A DNA stretch of 19,717 nt from an uncultured Pseudomonadota bacterium (GCA_903860085.1 CAIOPD010000161.1:1-19717); one strand, 5' to 3'; counted from the stretch's first letter, positions 1 through 8,188 are shown. Notes: generated by a model from the letters alone, not told the origin. Made by a program: numbers and translations.

Positions 1-657
1 AAGTTCAGTGTTATGAATCTTGTCTTGATCAAATGTGGTTTTCCTAACCTGCTTCAGTTGCCAGTCATCATCTGTAAATTCTCCGCTTTTGGCATTGCTA
101 ATCATACGTAGCTTGAAGTTATGATCAAACTCATAGATGTGAATGTTTAGTAAAGTGGCGTCTGGTAACACTTCTTCCACATTGACAAAGCTATTACCAT
201 CTTTTACCCATAAACCAGATCTAAAGTTTTGAGCAATGACAGAATTGGTCGCTTGAATGCGAATGCGCTGTGCCATCTTCTCGCTTAATGGTGTGACGAG
301 CTCTCCAATTAAAAATGTAAGTAGTGTAAACACGACCCCTACTTTTAACAGTAAGACGGCGATATTAAGCATAGACACGCCGCTAACTCTTAAAACGATA
401 AGCTCAGAATTCCGCGCAAATTTTGCCAAGCTATACATACAACCTACAAGCACAGCTACGGGCATAACATCATAGATATGCCCTGGCGCACTAAGCAATA
501 CAAACAACAAGACCTTGCCTAAACCATAGCTACCCTTATCTAACAATTCTAGCTCTTGGATTAAATTAAAGAACGAGAACATCGCCAAGAGCGCGAGCAT
601 AATTAGGGTCACATTGATAGTGACTTCTTTAAGCAAGTAGCGTGAAATAATTTTCAT
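1..657 (-). CDS. lptG: LptG, LPS export ABC transporter permease (5' part, runs off the window)
   Basis: Inner-membrane subunit of the LptB2FG complex, which extracts lipopolysaccharide from the inner membrane and passes it to the LptC-LptA bridge. The 219 codons visible start at the ATG at 657-655 and stay open to base 1, so the C-terminal part lies outside. The protein begins MKIISRYLLKE, followed by transmembrane segments near residues 12-34, about 55-75 and 98-118. The stretch GLWVKDGNSFVNVEEV matches the LptG jellyroll region (E. coli GLWAKDGNNFVYIERV), as do SAPGHIYDVMPVAVLVG and ARNSELIVLRVSG. These separate it from LptF. No clear Shine-Dalgarno is seen. It is divergent from pepA, where lptF would normally come first; lptF is absent between them. 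Family assignment is firm. Confidence 0.93.
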   Translation of the reverse strand, partial: MKIISRYLLKEVTINVTLIMLALLAMFSFFNLIQELELLDKGSYGLGKVLLFVLLSAPGHIYDVMPVAVLVGCMYSLAKFARNSELIVLRVSGVSMLNIAVLLLKVGVVFTLLTFLIGELVTPLSEKMAQRIRIQATNSVIAQNFRSGLWVKDGNSFVNVEEVLPDATLLNIHIYEFDHNFKLRMISNAKSGEFTDDDWQLKQVRKTTFDQDKIHNTEL

Positions 658-704
658 GGTAAATATGTTAGGTCAAGGTGTTAATAGTGATGAGTAACAA
701 AACG

Positions 705-884
705 TTAAGTTTTGAGTGTTCCAAATTTAGGACCAATTGTCGCCAAAAAATATAGAAAAATAGGTGATTGCAAGCGTCGCAGGTGAAACATATAAATCGA
801 AAGGCGGTCAAAAATAAGCGACCCATCAGTTGTAGTGATGGTAAGTTCGCGTGAGAAAGAGCGCCTAACAAGCATAAGATGCAT
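705..884 (-). pseudogene. Possible relic of the lptF 5' end (59 codons)
   Basis: A 59-codon frame reading MHLMLVRRSFSRELTITT and then unrelated sequence up to TAA at 707-705. From memory, betaproteobacterial LptF proteins begin with a short cytoplasmic stretch of the form RRSLxRELTxTT before the first membrane helix, and the first 18 residues here have that form. The hydrophobic helix that should follow is missing. The frame sits exactly where lptF is expected, just upstream of lptG. No good ribosome binding site precedes ATG 884 or ATG 875. It could be a degraded lptF remnant, a real small protein or chance. Apart from this and the hairpin at 913-925 I see nothing else in the 305-base gap between lptG and pepA. 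Confidence 0.28.
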
Positions 885-912
885 TAAACCATTTATTTAC
901 AACTATGAATTA

Positions 913-925
913 CGTGTAAAACACG
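913..925. promoter_or_regulatory. Perfect 5-3-5 inverted repeat upstream of pepA
   Basis: CGTGT-AAA-ACACG is a perfect dyad 38 bases before the pepA start. A -10-like GATAAT follows at 927-932, but without a convincing -35. The dyad could be a small operator at the pepA promoter. It is short enough to arise by chance in AT-rich intergenic DNA. Confidence 0.25.
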
Positions 926-962
926 AGATAATTTACCAAATTACAGAAAAGGTTAATACAGC

Positions 963-2486
963 ATGAAACACAGCACCATAGAATTTAGCATAAAAAGCGA
1001 TAAACCGGAAAAACTAGCTTGTGATTGTGTGGTTGTCGGTGTGTATGAATCACGAAAATTATCAGATGCGGCGCAAACAATCGACGCTGCGTCTAGCGGA
1101 TATATTAGCAATATACTTAAACGTGGTGATATGGATGGTAAGTTAGAGTCGACAATAATGTTACATAGCTTGCCTGGGATACAGAGCGAACGCGTGCTGT
1201 TAGTGGGCTTGGGAAAAGAAACTGAGTTTACTGAGAAGCAATATTGCAAAGCGGTACGGGCGTCAGCAAAAGCTCTGGCTAATACTGGCGCCAATGTTGT
1301 TGGTAGTTTTTTGGCAGAATTGCCGGTTAAAACAATGGATATGCGTTGGAAAGTTTCTCACTTAGTAGAAGTGACACTTGATGCAAGTTATAAATTTAAT
1401 GCTATTAAAAGAAAGTCTGAAGATAAGCCGGGCACTAAAAAAGGCATTGCAAGTTTGAGTATCAACGTTCCACAAGCTTCCGATACGCAAGCCGGCACAG
1501 TCGGTTTAGCAGATGGCCTAGCCTTGGCAGCAGGAGTAAGTTTGACCAAAGATTTAGGAAATTTACCCCCTAATGTTTGTACGCCTACTTATTTGGCCGA
1601 ACAGGCAATTTTGCTCGGTAAAACTTATGGTTTAAAAATAGAAGTGCTGGAACGTGCAGCACTTGAGAAGCTTGGTATGGGTTCATTTTTAGCCGTAGCG
1701 CAAGGCAGTGAAGAGCCGCCAAAACTGATTGTTTTACAGCACCTAAAGGGCAATAAGAACGAAAAACCGGTGGTGCTAGTAGGTAAAGGCATTACTTTTG
1801 ATACGGGCGGCATTTCAATCAAGCCAGGGGCTGAGATGGATGAGATGAAGTACGATATGTGCGGCGCCGCTAGCGTGCTCGGTACCTTTAAGACCATCGC
1901 TGAAATGGATTTGCCTCTTAATGTTATTGGCATTATACCTACTTGTGAAAATATGCCAGATGGTCGTGCGGTAAGGCCTGGTGATGTTGTGACCAGTATG
2001 TCTGGCCTGACTATTGAAGTTTTAAATACAGACGCAGAAGGTCGTTTGATTTTGTGCGATGCGCTTACCTATGCCGAGCGCTTTGAGCCAAGTGATGTAA
2101 TTGATATTGCTACACTTACTGGCGCTTGCGTGATTGCGCTAGGGCATCATGCAACTGGTTTGTTTAGTAACAACGATGATTTAGCCAAAGAGTTGTTAAG
2201 CGCAGGAGAAGCATCGCTTGACCGAGCTTGGCATATGCCAATGTGGGAGGAATACCAGCCCTTACTCGACAGTAATTTTGCTGATATGGCTAATATTGGT
2301 GGGCGAGCAGGTGGCAGTATCACCGCCGCATGTTTCTTATCGCGCTTTGCTAAAAAGTATGACTGGGCGCATTTGGATATTGCAGGCACGGCCTGGAAGT
2401 CAGGTAAAGAAAAAGGCGGCACAGGTCGTCCGGTCCCTTTGTTGACAGAGTTTTTGGTGGCACGCGCAAAGCAAACCAATAAGTAA
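963..2486 (+). CDS. pepA: PepA, leucyl aminopeptidase (M17 family)
   Basis: Cytosolic, two-metal, hexameric aminopeptidase that removes N-terminal residues from peptides; in some bacteria it also acts as a DNA-binding accessory or regulatory protein. It has 507 residues, the usual length for the family. The metal/active-site residues are visible: VGKGITFDTGG (Lys275, Asp280), Lys287, Asp298 in KYDMCGAASV, and the signature NTDAEGR at 355-361 (Asp357, Glu359, Arg361). The N-terminal macro-like domain spans roughly residues 1-165. The ATG at 963 follows AAGG at 949-952, a rather long spacing of 10. holC starts 9 bases after its stop, as in many proteobacteria, suggesting co-transcription. Confidence 0.97.
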   Translation: MKHSTIEFSIKSDKPEKLACDCVVVGVYESRKLSDAAQTIDAASSGYISNILKRGDMDGKLESTIMLHSLPGIQSERVLLVGLGKETEFTEKQYCKAVRASAKALANTGANVVGSFLAELPVKTMDMRWKVSHLVEVTLDASYKFNAIKRKSEDKPGTKKGIASLSINVPQASDTQAGTVGLADGLALAAGVSLTKDLGNLPPNVCTPTYLAEQAILLGKTYGLKIEVLERAALEKLGMGSFLAVAQGSEEPPKLIVLQHLKGNKNEKPVVLVGKGITFDTGGISIKPGAEMDEMKYDMCGAASVLGTFKTIAEMDLPLNVIGIIPTCENMPDGRAVRPGDVVTSMSGLTIEVLNTDAEGRLILCDALTYAERFEPSDVIDIATLTGACVIALGHHATGLFSNNDDLAKELLSAGEASLDRAWHMPMWEEYQPLLDSNFADMANIGGRAGGSITAACFLSRFAKKYDWAHLDIAGTAWKSGKEKGGTGRPVPLLTEFLVARAKQTNK

Positions 2487-2495
2487 TTAAGCACC

Positions 2496-2918
2496 ATGAC
2501 CCGTGTAGAATTCTTTTTTAATGTGCCAGATAAGATAGCGAAAGTTAGCGAAATTTGTGCTAAAGCCGTGGCGAAAGGTCATCAGATCACGATTATTAGT
2601 CGTGATGATGAGGAGGGTAGTCACTTGCAACAACGGCTTTGGCAACATGAAGCTACCAGTTTTTTGCCTAGCGCAACGCCAGCAGATGCTTTAAGGCAAG
2701 GCACTCCTATTGTGCTGGGTGTCGATGGAGAGGCATTGTTGCAGGATGATATTTTAATTAACTTGCAGACGGCACACCCGCCATTTTTTGGTCGATTTAG
2801 ACTTTTGGTTGAGTTGGTAGGGACTGATGACGAGGACAAGGTTGCTGCAAGGGTGCGCTTTAGGTTTTATCGGGATCGGGGTTATGAGGTGAAATCTATG
2901 GATATGGCGCTAAGCTAG
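2496..2918 (+). CDS. holC: HolC, DNA polymerase III chi subunit
   Basis: Chi subunit of the DNA polymerase III clamp-loader complex; with psi it links the loader to single-stranded-DNA-binding protein. The protein has 140 residues (E. coli about 147) and opens with MTRVEFFFNVPDK, typical of chi. The pattern of a conserved N-terminal strand, HLQQRLW, FLPSA and the closing YRDRGYE supports the family. It lies 9 bases after pepA, the standard pepA-holC pairing, and so is probably translated from the pepA transcript. The Shine-Dalgarno is poor, which suggests help from upstream translation. Confidence 0.93.
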   Translation: MTRVEFFFNVPDKIAKVSEICAKAVAKGHQITIISRDDEEGSHLQQRLWQHEATSFLPSATPADALRQGTPIVLGVDGEALLQDDILINLQTAHPPFFGRFRLLVELVGTDDEDKVAARVRFRFYRDRGYEVKSMDMALS

Positions 2919-2990
2919 TTTTATTAAGTTACTAAAATATATCCACCAAATATTAACTCTAGAATTTAACTAATTTACAAAGGCTTATGC

Positions 2991-3929
2991 GTGCAAGAAG
3001 AAGAAATTCCGTTATTGACAGAGGTGCATGTTGTATCCGCAAGTGCTACAGGCAAGCCAATGCGACTGCCAGCGGATTTAATTGCCGGAATCATTGAGCA
3101 AATTAAACCACAATTAGTGGCTGAGATTGAACAATCGCTCTCAGCGAAAATTCAACAAACATTAAGGCAAGAAATAGATCTCGCTATTCAAAATTTACAG
3201 CAAGCAGTAATGCAGAATACCGTTAATTTCATTGATAAAGCCAAAGCAGATTTGGCCACAGAAATTCCTAAAATGCTACATGCGAATACGAGCCTCATTA
3301 AGACTGACCTGGATGCTGAGCTTAATAAAATGCAGCAAAATGCGATTGTGGATGTGCAAGCTAGCCTTATGCAAAACTTGCCTTTACTGGAAAAGTCTCT
3401 TAAATCGCAGTTACAAACTGCAGTTGCAGGTATAGAAGCGACCGCTGTTGAAAATACAACTCACCTCTTGCAGGAAAAAATGGGGCAGTTGCATGACAGC
3501 CTGCTGATTGAGCATCAGGCTAATCTTATGCAAGAATTCTCAGCTAAATATCTCGAACTTACGCAACAGACACAGGGCGAACTCAAATCTTATTTAGCAA
3601 CGTTGCAAGCGCAGTCTCAGCAGCAATTAGAAGATAAATTAGGGGATACTTTTCCAGTTCTTTATCAGGGATTGTCGGATGAGTTAGGGGCTACATTGAA
3701 GCGTGACTTTGAAGGCTTGGCTCAAAATGCTAGTCAAGATTTTCTACAATTGCTCAATGCAAAACTGCCAGCGGTAGAGCAAGTATTGGCTAACAAAGTG
3801 AAGGAAGTTTTAGATGCAGAACTGCCACGTGTTGAGCAGAAAATTAAGGGCAATATTGAAGCTGAAGTTGGAAAGTTACTTGGGACTGTGCGCTTAGTGC
3901 CTCAGATTTTAGTTCCAGACACTGATTAG
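2991..3929 (+). CDS. Unrecognised helical/coiled-coil protein downstream of holC
   Basis: 312 residues, no signal peptide, no membrane segment and no cysteine, so probably cytosolic. It is almost wholly predicted helix, rich in Gln, Leu, Glu and Lys. The start is GTG 2991, backed by AAAGG at 2979-2983 with a spacing of 7; the ATG at 2986 is out of frame. The opening QEEEIPLLTEVHVV resembles the short N-terminal motif of proteins found between holC and valS in other betaproteobacteria (I recall DUF2486 in Burkholderia). I make that link from position and motif only. Five turns of the form P-x-x-x-x-x-L recur with prolines at 93, 131, 222, 260 and 279. valS does not follow. Function unknown; a structural or tethering role is one possibility. 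Confidence 0.8.
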   Translation: MQEEEIPLLTEVHVVSASATGKPMRLPADLIAGIIEQIKPQLVAEIEQSLSAKIQQTLRQEIDLAIQNLQQAVMQNTVNFIDKAKADLATEIPKMLHANTSLIKTDLDAELNKMQQNAIVDVQASLMQNLPLLEKSLKSQLQTAVAGIEATAVENTTHLLQEKMGQLHDSLLIEHQANLMQEFSAKYLELTQQTQGELKSYLATLQAQSQQQLEDKLGDTFPVLYQGLSDELGATLKRDFEGLAQNASQDFLQLLNAKLPAVEQVLANKVKEVLDAELPRVEQKIKGNIEAEVGKLLGTVRLVPQILVPDTD

Positions 3930-3930
3930 C

Positions 3931-4314
3931 TTAAAGACCATCAATAAAAATTTTATAATCGGTAGCAGACATTAGTTGATTTTCAAGTGCGTCCCCATGT
4001 GGTGTAAATTTGAAAATCCAAGCTTGGTATGGATCTTCATTCATTAATTCTGGGTTGTTGAGCAAAGCTTGATTGATTTCTACCACATCACCATCTACCA
4101 ATGCGTGTAAGTCAGAGCCAGTTTTGACTGACTCGACCAAGCCACAGGTTTTTCCCGCTACAAGCGCACTACCGATACTGGGCGGTTCAATGAAAACAAT
4201 GTCACCTAGTAAATCTTGAGCATAATCAGTAATTCCTGCTTCCCATAGGCCGTCTGAGGTTGGTTTTGCCCATAAATGTTGTGGGCTGTAGAGTAGTGTT
4301 GGAGGAATGCGCAT
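3931..4314 (-). CDS. gcvH: GcvH-like lipoyl carrier protein (orphan, divergent)
   Basis: 127-residue lipoyl-domain protein of the glycine cleavage H type. H protein carries the aminomethyl intermediate on a lipoylated lysine between GcvP, GcvT and Lpd. The lipoylation motif VESVKTGSD places the modified Lys at 64, and the typical tail NNPELMNEDPYQAWIF follows. Departures from textbook GcvH include YSPQHLWA in place of the usual YTxEHEWV and LVDG in place of PVSG after the lipoyl loop. No gcvT, gcvP or lipoate ligase gene lies nearby, so this could be a second H paralogue or a carrier for another enzyme. The start is ATG 4314-4312 with a weak Shine-Dalgarno. Its stop is one base from the stop of the convergent gene. 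Confidence 0.85.
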   Translation of the reverse strand: MRIPPTLLYSPQHLWAKPTSDGLWEAGITDYAQDLLGDIVFIEPPSIGSALVAGKTCGLVESVKTGSDLHALVDGDVVEINQALLNNPELMNEDPYQAWIFKFTPHGDALENQLMSATDYKIFIDGL

Positions 4315-4444
4315 TTTTAATACTCAAAGAATGTTTTAGATTTAAACTATCGTCAGTTTTCGAGGTATCTAAACCCCGTTTCATTTAATTCTCTCACATC
4401 TTAATGGCTAGTGAATAACTAAAACAAACACAAAAAAAATTCAG

Positions 4445-4474
4445 TTGATGACAAAGCTAAAGTTTTTATATAGT
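4445..4474 (+). promoter_or_regulatory. Candidate sigma70 promoter of the PBP7 gene
   Basis: TTGATG (4445-4450), 18 bases, then TATAGT (4469-4474), preceded by an A-rich tract at about 4424-4440 that could act as an UP element. It would give a leader of about 40 bases before ATG 4521. The rest of the 4315-4520 gap shows nothing else I can name, and the gcvH promoter on the other strand is not obvious. Confidence 0.42.
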
Positions 4475-4520
4475 ATTCATCTGTAACTGTATGACATGAA
4501 ACAAACTAATTGGATTTTAT

Positions 4521-5501
4521 ATGCGTAAATTTTTATTGCTTTATATTGCATTAATACTAGGTGTGTCCCCAATGGCTGCAGAAGCTGCGGGCAAAAAGTC
4601 CCATAAACACACTGTGTCTAGTAAAAAGCACGCAAATATTCAAGAAAATTTAAGCCAAATTCGCGTGCATCATAGTTTGCGAGCTTCAAGATCATCTGAT
4701 GTTTATGATGCGGCATATAGCGGTAAAGGCCCGCTTCAACTAGCCTCTGCTAAGGTATTGGTCATCAATCAGCTTACTGGCGAAACTTTGTATGCCAAAA
4801 ATACCAATCAATCTACGCCTATCGCATCCGTTACCAAGTTAATGACCGCCATGGTGATGTTGGATGCACAATTACCTATGGATGATGTGCTGTCAATTGC
4901 TGATCAAGATGTTGATTATCTCAAAGGTACACACTCGAGGCTGAATGTGGGCACTTCGCTGAGTCGTGCTGATTTATTGCAGTTAGCGCTAATGTCATCA
5001 GAAAACCGTGCTGCATCTGCACTGGGACATAATTATCCTGGAGGCATTAATGCTTTTGTGCATGCTATGAATCAAAAAGCTGATGTATTGGGTATGAAAT
5101 CTACTCATTTCTTTGATGCTACTGGATTAAACAGCAATAATGTATCCACCGCTGAAGATTTGGCTCGTATGGTCAATGCTGCTTATCACTATCCAGAAAT
5201 TCGCCAAGTCACTACCACTCCCTCACAGTCTTTTAACTTATATGGCCGAAATTCACTTAACTTTGTTAATACCAATGCGTTGGTGAGAAATGGAACTTGG
5301 GTCATTGGTTTATCAAAAACTGGTTTTATTAATGAGGCGGGTCGCTGTTTAGTGATGCAGGCAGAGATTTCAGGGCAACCGGTGATTATTGTGTTGCTAG
5401 ACTCAGTAGGTAAATTGACACGTATCGCTGATGCTAACCGCATCCGTAAGTGGTTAGAGCACAATGATGCTCATTCTTTAGGTAACAATGTTAGTAGCTA
5501 A
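4521..5501 (+). CDS. pbpG: D-alanyl-D-alanine endopeptidase, PBP7/PbpG type
   Basis: Periplasmic low-molecular-weight penicillin-binding protein (peptidase S11) that cleaves D-Ala-meso-DAP crosslinks in peptidoglycan. Of 326 residues, 1 to about 22 form a signal peptide ending near AEA. A basic, Ser/His/Lys-rich linker follows (about 24-60), then the catalytic domain from about 75. The serine-peptidase triad is complete: SVTK (Ser103, Lys106), SEN (Ser160, Asn162) and KTG (266-268). The sequence SSENRAASALGHNYPGG after the SxN motif favours the PBP7 subgroup over the carboxypeptidases PBP5/6. There is no C-terminal amphipathic anchor, as expected for PBP7. It stands alone, with its own candidate promoter and a strong terminator behind it. 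Confidence 0.92.
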   Translation: MRKFLLLYIALILGVSPMAAEAAGKKSHKHTVSSKKHANIQENLSQIRVHHSLRASRSSDVYDAAYSGKGPLQLASAKVLVINQLTGETLYAKNTNQSTPIASVTKLMTAMVMLDAQLPMDDVLSIADQDVDYLKGTHSRLNVGTSLSRADLLQLALMSSENRAASALGHNYPGGINAFVHAMNQKADVLGMKSTHFFDATGLNSNNVSTAEDLARMVNAAYHYPEIRQVTTTPSQSFNLYGRNSLNFVNTNALVRNGTWVIGLSKTGFINEAGRCLVMQAEISGQPVIIVLLDSVGKLTRIADANRIRKWLEHNDAHSLGNNVSS

Positions 5502-5531
5502 GCTCTAATGTTAAACTAATTAGTAAGCAAT

Positions 5532-5558
5532 AAAAAAGCGGCTTGAAGCCGCTTTTTT
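5532..5558. terminator. Bidirectional Rho-independent terminator between pbpG and topA
   Basis: A6-GCGGC-TTGAA-GCCGC-T6: a perfect GC stem with an A-tract on the left and a T-tract on the right, so it terminates on both strands. It sits between the convergent ends of the PBP7 gene and topA and serves both. Confidence 0.93.
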
Positions 5559-5570
5559 ATTACCTACCAA

Positions 5571-8171
5571 TTAACTTTTTAACTTAGCTGGTTTTTTTGT
5601 CGTGGGTTTTTTTGGACTGGCTTTTTTGGCAACTACTTTTTTTACCACGGTTTTTGCAGTGCTCGTTTTCTTGGCCGTGGTAGTTTTCTTTGCCACTGTT
5701 TTTCTAGTTGAGGCCTTCTTAGCGGGCACCTCTTTGGCGGCTTTGGCAGTCAGAAGCTCTAAAGCTTCATCCAGGGTTAGTGATTCTGGCTCGACACTTT
5801 TTGGTAAAGTTGCACGAATCTTACCATGCTGCACATAAGGACCATAACGCCCAGCGTAAACTTCAATTTGACCATCCTCAGTTGGGTGGTTCCCTAGTGA
5901 ACATAGTGGCGCAGGACCGGTATTAGCTTGCGCTAGCAATGTGACTGCAGCCTCTAGATCAATAGTAAAGACACTTTGTGTTTTAGGAATAGATTTAAAC
6001 TTGGCATCATGGTTGATGTAAGGTCCGAAGCGTCCGATATTTGCAATAATTTTTTTATTGGTGATAGGGTGTAAACCTAGGTCGCGGGGTAAAGAAAGCA
6101 CCATAATCGCAGTGTCCATACTCATATCCGCTAGTGAAATTTCTTTAGGTACACTGACGCGCTTGGGTTTCTTTTTATCACCCTCCACAGCTAGGCCAAG
6201 TTGTAAGTAGGGGCCATAAGGACCATTCATTAGTAAAATGTCTTTTGCTGTTTCTGGATCTGAGCCTATTAGTACTGGATCACTACCTGCTGCGGCTGCG
6301 CCGTTTAGGCTGCGCTTGTAATCACATTTTGGCTCATTGTTATAGCCAGTACAGCCAATAAATGTACCAAATCGACTTAACTGTTTCTGTAGTGGTTGCC
6401 CACATTTAGGACAAGCTTCGTCTATTAATTCGTTGCCTGGGCGATCGACATCAGCTTTGCTCAGCAATTGCTGATTAAAACCTTCCCAAAATTCAGCCAT
6501 CAGCGGTAACCACTCACGATCACCTTCGGCCACGCTATCCAAAGCGTTTTCTAAGTTGGCAGTGAAGTCGTAATCGACATACTGTGTAAAGTGTTGGGTT
6601 AAAAATTTATTTACCACACGACCAACATCGGTAGGTGTAAAGCGTTTTTTATCCAATATTACATACTCACGATCTTGTAGCGTGCTGATAATGCTAGCGT
6701 AAGTAGAAGGCCGGCCAATGCCATATTCTTCTAGTATTTTAACTAAACTGGCTTCGCCGTAACGTGGTGGTGGTTCGGTAAAGTGTTGATCACCGTAAAT
6801 TTTCTCAACTGTTAGCACTTCGCCAGTTTCAAGATGCGGCAACTTGCTTTCGCCTTCCTCTTCCTCGTCGTCGCTACCTTCCATGTAGACTGCGATGAAG
6901 CCTGGAAACACTAAGGTTTGGCCAGAAGCGCGGAATAAATTGGCATCACTACCTACGCTTAAATCTACACTCACTGCGTCAAATTTAGCGGGGGACATTT
7001 GGCATGCTAGTGCGCGCTTCCAAATCATTTCATACAGTTTAAATTGCTCATCTGTCAGGTATTGACGTAATTTAGCGGGCGCATTATTAATGTCAGTAGG
7101 GCGTATCGCTTCATGGGCTTCCTGCGCGCTTTTTGACTTGGTTTTGTACATCACAGGCGATTTAGGTAAATACTCTGCATCAAAATTAGTTTTCACATAA
7201 CCACGGATTTGCATCACAGCTTCGGTTGCCATGTTGAATGAGTCTGTTCGCATGTAGGTAATTAAACCCACGGTACCAGCACCAATATCAACACCTTCAT
7301 ATAATTGCTGTGCTACACGCATCGCGCGTGAAGTGGTAAATCCTAGTTTGCGCACGGCCTCTTGTTGTAAGGTTGAAGTAGTAAATGGAGCCGCAGGACT
7401 GCGGCTACGTTGCTTTTTCTCAACTCGTGAAACCGTAGTTTTACCTGCGCTGGCTAGCAGTAACTTGCCCACAACATCGGTTTGCTGATCATTATTAATC
7501 ACAGAAAATTGCTCAACTTTTTCGTTGTTAAGCAATATTAGTTTGGCGCTAAAGCTATGGCTATGCTTTAAAGCATCTAAGTGTATTGACCAATATTCTT
7601 GTGATTTGAACGCTTCAATTTCTAGTTCGCGTTCAACTATCAGGCGTAATGCTGGACTTTGCACACGGCCAGCAGAAAGCCCACGTCTAATTTTTTTCCA
7701 CAGTAATGGTGACAAATTGAAGCCGACTAAATAATCTAAAGCCCGCCGAGCTTGTTGCGCATTGACCATAGGCATAGAAATATCACGAGGCTCAGCAATG
7801 GCATGCTCAACGGCACTTTTAGTGATTTCATGAAACACAACGCGTTTCATTAACTTGTTTTTGAGTAAGTTTTTAGATTTTAATATTTCGGCAATATGCC
7901 ACGAAATCGCCTCACCTTCGCGGTCTGGATCGGTTGCCAGATAAATGCTATCAGCATTTTTAGCAGCTTTTGCAATTGCATCAACATGTTTGCTGTTGCG
8001 CTCAATAATGTCATATTTCATAGCGAAATTATTGGCCGTATCAACTGCACCATTTTTTGGAATTAAATCACGTACATGGCCATAAGAAGCTAACACCTCA
8101 TAGTCGCTTCCTAGATATTTTTTCAGCGTTTTAGCTTTAGAAGGTGATTCAACAATTAACAGTTTGGACAT
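5571..8171 (-). CDS. topA: TopA, DNA topoisomerase I (type IA)
   Basis: Relaxes negative supercoils through a 5'-phosphotyrosyl intermediate. It has 866 residues, as in E. coli. The Toprim domain is at the N-terminus (Glu9 in IVESPSKAK; DPDREGE with Asp81, Asp83, Glu85), and the catalytic tyrosine is Tyr306 in GLITYMRTDS. The type IA core runs to about 580. One intact four-cysteine zinc ribbon follows (Cys587, Cys590, Cys607, Cys616), then three further repeats with the GPYGPY/GRFGPY/GRYGPY signature that lack cysteines. The last 55 or so residues are a Lys/Ala/Thr-rich tail. An acidic run (DDEEEEGE) interrupts the core near 434. It is transcribed on its own: ttcA ends 131 bases upstream and a promoter candidate lies between. 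Confidence 0.98.
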   Translation of the reverse strand: MSKLLIVESPSKAKTLKKYLGSDYEVLASYGHVRDLIPKNGAVDTANNFAMKYDIIERNSKHVDAIAKAAKNADSIYLATDPDREGEAISWHIAEILKSKNLLKNKLMKRVVFHEITKSAVEHAIAEPRDISMPMVNAQQARRALDYLVGFNLSPLLWKKIRRGLSAGRVQSPALRLIVERELEIEAFKSQEYWSIHLDALKHSHSFSAKLILLNNEKVEQFSVINNDQQTDVVGKLLLASAGKTTVSRVEKKQRSRSPAAPFTTSTLQQEAVRKLGFTTSRAMRVAQQLYEGVDIGAGTVGLITYMRTDSFNMATEAVMQIRGYVKTNFDAEYLPKSPVMYKTKSKSAQEAHEAIRPTDINNAPAKLRQYLTDEQFKLYEMIWKRALACQMSPAKFDAVSVDLSVGSDANLFRASGQTLVFPGFIAVYMEGSDDEEEEGESKLPHLETGEVLTVEKIYGDQHFTEPPPRYGEASLVKILEEYGIGRPSTYASIISTLQDREYVILDKKRFTPTDVGRVVNKFLTQHFTQYVDYDFTANLENALDSVAEGDREWLPLMAEFWEGFNQQLLSKADVDRPGNELIDEACPKCGQPLQKQLSRFGTFIGCTGYNNEPKCDYKRSLNGAAAAGSDPVLIGSDPETAKDILLMNGPYGPYLQLGLAVEGDKKKPKRVSVPKEISLADMSMDTAIMVLSLPRDLGLHPITNKKIIANIGRFGPYINHDAKFKSIPKTQSVFTIDLEAAVTLLAQANTGPAPLCSLGNHPTEDGQIEVYAGRYGPYVQHGKIRATLPKSVEPESLTLDEALELLTAKAAKEVPAKKASTRKTVAKKTTTAKKTSTAKTVVKKVVAKKASPKKPTTKKPAKLKS

Positions 8172-8188
8172 GAATGCCTAAGGGAAAA

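Noticed and set aside
668..871. Minus-strand 67-codon frame between lptG and pepA
   Set aside because: It overlaps the 705-884 frame in another phase, has no ribosome binding site, and its sequence matches nothing I recognise.
953..1294. Minus-strand 113-codon frame inside pepA
   Set aside because: It is antisense to the strongly supported pepA coding sequence and has no family features.
5602..5838. Plus-strand 78-codon frame that looks like a membrane protein opposite the end of topA
   Set aside because: It is the antisense of the Lys-rich TopA tail: AAA/AAG codons read backwards as Phe and Leu, so the hydrophobicity is an artefact.
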